NCBI RefSeq assembly: GCF_958295425.1
Contig: NC_081145.1
Coordinates: 25,786,389 to 25,850,388 of the forward strand
Length of the DNA stretch: 64,000 bases
DNA from: Solea solea
Lineage: Eukaryota > Chordata > Actinopteri > Pleuronectiformes > Soleidae
Reading direction: 5' to 3'
Each line of letters starts with the position of its first letter. The first letter of the stretch is position 1. This document shows, piece after piece, positions 45,621 to 64,000 of this stretch. A program made the translations under genes and the position numbers. The notes beneath the pieces were generated by a model. That model had not been told where the DNA came from, did not search any database, and was given only the letters and a program-made list of their open reading frames with translations.

Positions 45621-47652
45621 AAATAGGTATTTCATTAAAAAAGACAAGAACATATGTATGAATCATTTCAGAACTACAACGACAGGTAGCTTGTGTTTAC
45701 TTAGGCTCAGATAGCCAAAACAAATTGTGAGTCTCGGGAACAATCTAGTCCTGCAAGAGTCTCTGATAGTTTGGAGATGCAATTGAGCAGTAACTACAAT
45801 ACTTGTAGTGCTAGTATTGTTAGTGTTGTGATACTGTGGTCCACCTACTGATGTATTTGAATCTTTTACCTTTACAACAGTAATCAAATCGTATCAGTTG
45901 TTGGTTACACCTCAATTCCATTGTCTTTTATGAATATAACTGGAACACAATACATTTCTGAGGAAACCAAGGAAAAAAGCAATATTGGTTTATCACATCG
46001 TTCATCATGTAGTTTTGCATTATTGCCGCATGTGTTCACTTGGGGTGGGTCAAAATATGGATTTGGTGTTGTACATCTATGACCATAATTATATCCAGGC
46101 TGGATTTATTTCGATTTTATGGCTGTAGAATTGTCATAAATGTTCAGTGAGGGAGTTCTTCTGTCCCTTTTTTCTAATAAAACTTCAACTTTCAGTATCT
46201 GGCAGTTATTCAATATTACTGTGTGTTTTGACTTATGCAGTAACAGTACCGTAACCGTATAATCGATATGCCAGGGCAAATATCGATATTTTAATGAACA
46301 ATGAAGGTGCTCTAAAATAAACAGCCCCTGCCACTTCATGTCTCTTCGCGTTGGCGCAGCTCAAATGAATGAGGGGAAACTTGGGTGGATGTTCCCTGGC
46401 TGAAGAAGAGGGAGTTTATGAGATGCTACATCCATGTTCAATACATAGACTTTATGCACTTTGTTCTCTAAGTTGGGACTAAGTAAAAGAGAGAAATCTG
46501 CACTAACTTTTCTTGGACGTTTTGTTTTCTGCAGTTAGAGAGATGTCGTGATCTATCTCTATATGATTTTCTTTTAAAAGTACAGCAATGTACAGAAAAA
46601 TATTAAAACAACATAAGCATTGGCTGAGATAGAGCCACACTAACTCAGCTGGTTCTTTACTAGTCCTCCAGGTGATTTTAACAGAAAATAAATGAATTAT
46701 AAACCATTCACACAACTTGATTAAAGTTGTATTTAATTATGAGACTATTGCTATTATTTAGAGTTTATTTTAAAATTCTTATGGATTTTTTCCACCACAC
46801 CGATTCTTAATCTTTTAAAAAATAGTAAAGATTAGTAGTTTTTCCTTGCCGTTTTGTTTGCTTTTTCTGTAAAATCAGTAACACTGTCTTGATCAAACAA
46901 TCTAGACAACAAAACATATCCCCTCTAATGGATGTTGATATTAATCACTGCCTTTGTTTCATTGCCCTTTGAAGAAGTCCAGCTCCAGACAAATCAGGCA
47001 CAATGGCACCAGATTTTGAGTCATTTTGTTGCCTACACTTTTCCGCCTGCAGCTTGATAACCTCTGGGTTGGGTGGGGGTCTTTTCTAGCTACTAATCTG
47101 CGGTTGCCCAGAGGTTTGTTGTCGTTTTTTGTGGCTTGGTGCTATGTTGACACAACTGGTCCCAGCCTGTCTTTTACAGCCCCGTCCTAAGCAGTGAGAC
47201 TATTTTTATAGCTATCGGTCTTTACCAGTAGTGATTAGCTGTATTGTTTTCCCACACGGGCAGGGATGAATCCTGCCCTGAACCGGAACTGCTGACTGAG
47301 CCCCTCCGGTTAGACTAGACCTGCCAGGGACCTTTAGATCATCTATACCCACATCACATGTGTAGGCCCATATCTGAAGACTTTGTCTACTCTATCATTA
47401 AAGATAACGGTGGAGGCGGTGCACGTGATGCAACCACATGGTTAAATTAAAACCAGGAATGGGGATTTTGTATATTTTTGGATAAATATGCAAGTCTTTT
47501 TGTCCACCATGAAATCTACTTTGATTTGTTTAAATAGTTGTAGTTTGAATCTGCATGGTTTCAACATTGGTTAAATGGCATATTCTTCTGGTGTGTGTCA
47601 CACGTTGGTCATTTGCACAATGGAACAAATTTATCATTAACTATTTTGATAT

Positions 47653-48617
47653 TAGGGCTGCAACTCACGACTATTTTCATAATCGATTAATCTGTCGATT
47701 ATTTTCTCCATTAATCGGGTACTTGTTTGGTCCATAAAATGTCACAAAATCTTGATCATTGTTTCCCAAACCTGGATTATGATGTTCTCAAAATGATTAA
47801 TACGTTTTAATGATTTCTTTCTTTTGTGGAGCGAAGAAACCAGAAAATATTTTTACACATATGAAGCTGCAGAATCTGAAAGCTTGTTTTTCAGGGACCT
47901 AAGCTTTAAGGGACCTAATTATGAGAAACGGGTTTAGATATCATCAGCACATGTACACCATAGTGCCGTATGGAATTGAGACCTATTTATACTCTGCCAT
48001 GTGTAGCTATTTGTTTTAATTGCGCTCTCCCACTCAATGAACGATGATAATTATAATTGTGAGAAATATTACATGTCATTTTAGCAGACGCTTTTATGCA
48101 AAGCGACTTACAATGGAATTGAGTACAATCAGCCAGGGGTGGAGTCGAACTTGCGACCATTGCAACCATGATGTCAGGGTGCCAGTCTTAACCACTGAGC
48201 CACTCCACCACCAAATATCTGGTCATTATTGAATTTTTCTTAGTAAACCAGTTGATTGTGTTTTTAACACTTCTTTATGAGCAGGAAACACATTTCACAA
48301 GTCTGTAAATGTGTATCAAAGTGTGAAATCCATGAAGATTAAATTTTGTTATTAGAAAATTATATATATACATATATAATAATTATTCTGAAATATATTG
48401 CAATATTTAATGTGTAATAGGTTTAAAAAATATGTCATCACACCAGCAAATCATCATCTACCCAAATTTACTCTATGGGGAGACCCACTTACTAACAAAG
48501 ACAAACTCAGACAAAATTTTTGAGAACAGTAAAAACAGTAAAAAATGACTGTAATTTGCTAATTATATTGTCTCAATTTATGATTGCAATTTCAAGATGA
48601 TTAATTGTTCAGCTCTA
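47653..48617. mobile_element. ATCGATTAAT-type repeat, copy 2, with nested SINE
   Basis: Left end TAGGGCTGCAACTCACGACT; right end GATTAATTGTTCAGCTCTA, roughly its complement. A SINE sits inside at 48,070-48,213. Confidence 0.6.
48070..48213 (-). mobile_element. tRNA-derived SINE
   Basis: Minus strand: A box TGGCTCAGTGGTTAAGAC, B box AAGTTCGACTCC, and tail GTCGCTTTGCATAAAAGCG ending in AAAATGACATG. Well preserved. Confidence 0.75.
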
Positions 48618-49135
48618 AAGAAAACAAATTATTGTTGTCATTGTCATTTGTCATCCAGCCTTAATCTGAGTTAGCTGCCAAAACTGAAGTAATGTCACCA
48701 ACATCCTCTTGATCTGTATTTGGTATTAGAAAGGCAGTCCTCTTATGTAAGTTGGGTTGGACCCTCAGTCAGTGAAACTGGTTTCGCATGAGCTTGTGTG
48801 TTGAGATTGGCCAGTGTGGGTGGGTGTGTGTGTGTGTGCCTTCGTTTCTTGTTGATGGTTGGGCAACTGTTGTTGTGTATTTGATTACTGGGTTGTCCAA
48901 GCCTGAGTCCAGAGGGAAATAGAGGAGGATACAAAGCTGTGGGTGTGTGTGTTAGTGAGTCATGTGTCGCACTAAGGGGCTAAGGGGCTGTACAAATTCA
49001 AAACATATTCAGGAAAAGCCACAAATGTTTTTTATCATATCAGCTTTTTAGCCATATGAAACTTGCATTCGCTGTCCCTATCTTTGTTGTTGGTCGTCTT
49101 CTTGTGTTTGGAGTTAGTTTAGTCAATTCACTTTA

Positions 49136-49895
49136 TTGCTGTGTTTCCATCATGGTACGGTTTGGGATGGTAAAGCCCAGGATCAAGCGACATTGAATGT
49201 GACACAACCGACAACAATGGATTTGATTTGTCATTCAAATATGTAAGTGTGGGATAACGTTCGGATTCCAGGTTAATTTCACTTGATTCCAATCCACTCT
49301 TATGGTGGAAGACCAATGAGCCCGAATATCCTCATGGTGCTAAGTTAGCAATACGCTACCTTGCGGTACCTGCTACCTCTGTCCCTAGCGAAAGGATATT
49401 TTCTACAGCTTGAGACATTGTAAGTGCCCAAAGAGCTAGGCTTTCTGCAAGCAATGACTTCCTAAAAAAAAAAAAAAACTGAAACTTGAATGAAGCTGGA
49501 ACTGTTTATGCTGCACTTTTATTTGAGCATTGTTTTATTAATTTGAAAACCTTGTTGTTTGCAGCAGTATTTTCTTTTTTATCCTGAAAAGACATAACTG
49601 TAATTTAAGTTAATGTGGCAGTTGCACATTTATTTAAGACATATTTTTTATATTTGTTATACATTTTATTTGTATGCTTCGTACTGACAGCTACAACTGT
49701 TTAACTGTTGTGTTTAATTGTTTACTAATTAAACTTATGTTTTATTTAAATATTTCGTCCGTGACAAACAAGCAGCATTTTCCCCCTTAACTATGAACCG
49801 TACCACCCTGTACCGTACCGTGACTTCAAAACCGAGGTACGTACCGAACCGTGACTTTAGTGTACCATTACACCCCTAGTGAAAACACGGCTAAA
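49136..49895 (+). mobile_element. hAT element remnant with transposase C-terminal segment
   Basis: At about 49,339-49,470 a plus-strand frame reads YLAVPATSVPSERIFSTA, one stop, then DIVSAQRARLSASN, which is the hAT dimerisation motif. The flanks have GTGTTTCCATCATGGTACGG at the left and AGTGAAAACACGGC at the right, forming rough inverted ends. A dead copy lying in the presumed mbtps1 first intron. Confidence 0.7.
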
Positions 49896-51135
49896 GAGAA
49901 CTTATTTTCTTTCCTTGGTTTTTGGTGTATTTCTGTGGCAGTATTATCGCGCCACGTACAGGCCTGGCATATGTACTACAGTGTTTGGCGATTTCTTGAT
50001 TTCTTGATATGATGCTGTGTTTACAGAAATTTGTACAAGAACGAAACAAGAAAAAGATCCTACAGGCGACGGTTATGATTCCTCAGTTTCAGGTCAGGTG
50101 AAGCAGCCTAACTGGTTGTTGGTGTTTCGGTGCACGTATAGCTCATATTTACTGCGTCTTTTGTGCAGTGTGGGAAAGGTTTCATTATGACATGAATATG
50201 ACTTTCATGAGTTTGTTGCTTCACAGACAGCTGGGGTCAATGGTTGGTTGTTGATTGCAGTCCTCATATAAATGGTGCGTATGCCAGGTTTTTCTTGCAG
50301 ATGAGATAGCGCTTTATCTCGGATTATGTGCTATCTAATAACAGGGTTGTTCCCAGAGAGCAACACATGTTTTTCATGAGTGAATAAACAAGGAGGGGAG
50401 TGGTTATTACCTCGCTTCCACATCTTGAGCTAACACCTCCCTTCCTTCCTCCTGACACAGCAGAGCAAACACTCTGGACACCACATGAGGCCTTTTATAA
50501 ATGGAAACAAAGCTACATGATGCGGTTTTCCTAAACCTCGCTGCTGTATAGAACTTATAGAAATATAAAAATAGTGGGTTTGATCATCAGCTGTGCTATC
50601 ATCGAAGGTCGACTCGACACAAGTTCTGAGATTGATGTCAAGAAGGTCTACACTGCCCACAATCCTCAGGTGTAACAGCAACATCTGTGCTGTTATTATG
50701 GCATTGCTTGGCGATATACACCACTTTCCCACAATTTGTGATTTGCACAGAGCTTATGTTGGCTAATGCAAGTGAACCAAAGTGACAGATTTATTGCACT
50801 TTCATATGTGCACTAATGTCTCACTGTTTTGATATGAACTATTCTCAATATGCGACTCATGGCCAGTGCCAAGCGTGGGCAATCACTGGCTGGTTTTCTC
50901 TTAATTTGCAGCATGATTTGGCAACGATTGGCAGTAATTTTCATTGTTCTTAGCATCCATTGTTCGGCACTGGCCTCAAAACAACAGTATTGATGCAGAT
51001 GACTTTGTATCTTTAATGATTGTTGTCCTAGTTCCAGGATACTGTGTTTTGTACCACACTCATTTACTCTATTTTGAATGTACATATCTTACAATTAATT
51101 TATTTGTCTTTGTATTTGTTGCTTTTTCTCTCCAG

Positions 51136-51524
51136 AAATAAAATCAAGTCTGGACTGAAACTTTAAGTGGACACCAGCATCTTTCTTTGCCACTGCTCCT
51201 GCTCTCCTCACACCCATCCTACTGCTTCTACTGGTCTCCTCCTTCACGCCTCAACATGGCAGCTTTGTTCCCACTCTGGCAGTGTCACTGACCTTCACCG
51301 TGGACTACCACCATGGAGAGAAAACGCAGAAAGAAATTAAATTAGCTGCTCAGGCTGTTTTCAGTATGGACTCCTTTTTAGAGCTCTGGACCTGAAATGC
51401 TCTGTCCCATTCCTGACCTTGATCCAGCTTTTAGCTGCTCCCTTTTCATCTGAAACAGCACATCTGCCTCTCAAGTTTACAGAGCCTGGTCAAACCGATG
51501 GTTTGCAGGACTTCACCGCTCAAA
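51136..51524 (+). promoter_or_regulatory. mbtps1: mbtps1 5' untranslated region with upstream ATGs
   Basis: Begins after the acceptor CTTTTTCTCTCCAG. Before the predicted start it contains at least four short open frames, each opening with ATG and closing within 9 to 19 codons (starts near 51,256, 51,312, 51,366 and 51,396), plus an in-frame ATG at 51,498. Confidence 0.5.
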
Positions 51525-63205
<11,681 letters not shown>

Positions 63206-64000
63206 TGACCACAAGAACATGTGTCACTAAAAACTTTACTAAATTTAAGTGACTAAAAATTAATCCCTGCCCAGAATAAACCCAGTAATAAACTGTCCTA
63301 GGCCAAACTATACCTGGGCCAGAGTGTACCCCTCTTGTGTAAAGAGATTTTGACTGTAGTTACACAGTATATTCACTCACTAATATTTATAAATGTAATA
63401 AAAAGTAATAAAAGTCTATGTGTTCAGGGTTGTAGTCTTATTTCAAGATTTAAACCCCTACCTAATTTATGCTCTGGGGTTAAAGTGGCTCAGGCCGGGG
63501 TATAATCGAGCACAGGCCACCTTAACCCCAGCTTTATTCTGGACTGGGGGTAAACTATGGCCTGTTACAGCGGGATCGCACGACACAAATTCAGGCTGAT
63601 TTTACCCATTTTGAATGTGATCCTACCTATCTATACAGCACGTGACAGGGAACGATTAACGAAAGTCTAGTGTTAATGATTGTCAATGTGTGTGTGTTTC
63701 GCTTTAGAGACCAAAGCCTATTTTATTTAATGTATCCACTAAACGTTGCTGTTTGTCAGTGTTTTTACAGAAACTGTATTTAAACGCTCTGGTATCAAAC
63801 CACTTCTGTAAAAAAACACAACAGAAAAAAAAAAAACATTTTCCACTATTTTTCACGCTGAGCTGGTTTCGCTACAGTCCTGCTCTTTGTCTCCCTCTTT
63901 CGCTTATCAGTGGTACTGCAGCCTAACAGCAGGAGTCTGCTCTTCTATCTGTTTCTTCTTCTCGTCTTCATTTCCTCATCTTTAGGATGTTTAAGTAGTG

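Larger units (their letters stand above)
45078..51135 (+). other. Presumed first intron of mbtps1, no gene recognised
   Basis: Six kilobases with the dispersed repeats listed separately. The longest open frames have no splice context or recognisable domain. It could instead be intergenic if transcription starts near 51,136. Confidence 0.4.

Noticed and set aside
45316..45714. 132-residue plus-strand frame
   Set aside because: Overlaps the ATCGATTAAT-type repeat and shows no domain or splice signals.

Overview
The window is animal, almost certainly teleost fish, genomic DNA. It has intron-split genes with GT-AG junctions, long GT/CA microsatellites, L2-type LINE fragments, hAT-type DNA transposons, tRNA-derived SINEs, and a tandem cluster of the fish-specific NLR-C (NLRC3-like) innate immune receptor family. 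Nothing bacterial is present.

Positions 1 to about 41,364 hold three head-to-tail copies of a roughly 15 kb segmental duplication: unit A 1-14,804 (left end cut by the window), unit B 14,805-30,281, and unit C 30,282-41,364 (right end missing). Each unit carries one NLR gene on the minus strand. The predicted exon order is a tiny start exon, two short exons with the [14 protein letters not shown] motif, a RING-finger exon, a 1,807-bp FISNA-NACHT exon and 177-bp LRR exons. A plus-strand LINE fragment lies inside the LRR region, followed by one last LRR exon with a repeat-derived tail. All predicted splice phases are compatible, giving open frames of about 1,019 codons for gene 2 and 1,054 for gene 3; gene 1 runs off the left edge. 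Units A and B are nearly identical (one residue differs in a 590-residue stretch) and share a 69-bp in-frame loss that removes the second half of the RING finger. Unit C keeps the full RING. Units A and B also carry a tRNA-Asp gene and a tRNA-Asp remnant, a copia-like fragment, and post-duplication hAT insertions with clean 8-bp target duplications.

From 41,365 to about 44,980 I see only dispersed repeats, including a palindromic MITE and SINE pieces. A CpG-rich stretch near 45,000 ending in a good splice donor is a candidate non-coding first exon for the next gene.

From 51,136 to the right edge is the 5' half of mbtps1 (site-1 protease, SKI-1) on the plus strand. Eleven coding exons give 544 residues: signal peptide, prodomain with autoprocessing sites, and the complete subtilisin-type catalytic domain (Asp231, His262, Asn351, Ser427). 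The rest lies beyond the window. Its introns contain microsatellites, a hAT-type element and several copies of a dispersed repeat rich in ATCGATTAAT-like sequence. The NLR array and mbtps1 lie on opposite strands and look functionally unrelated. The first makes cytosolic immune receptors; the second makes the Golgi protease that activates SREBP and ATF6.
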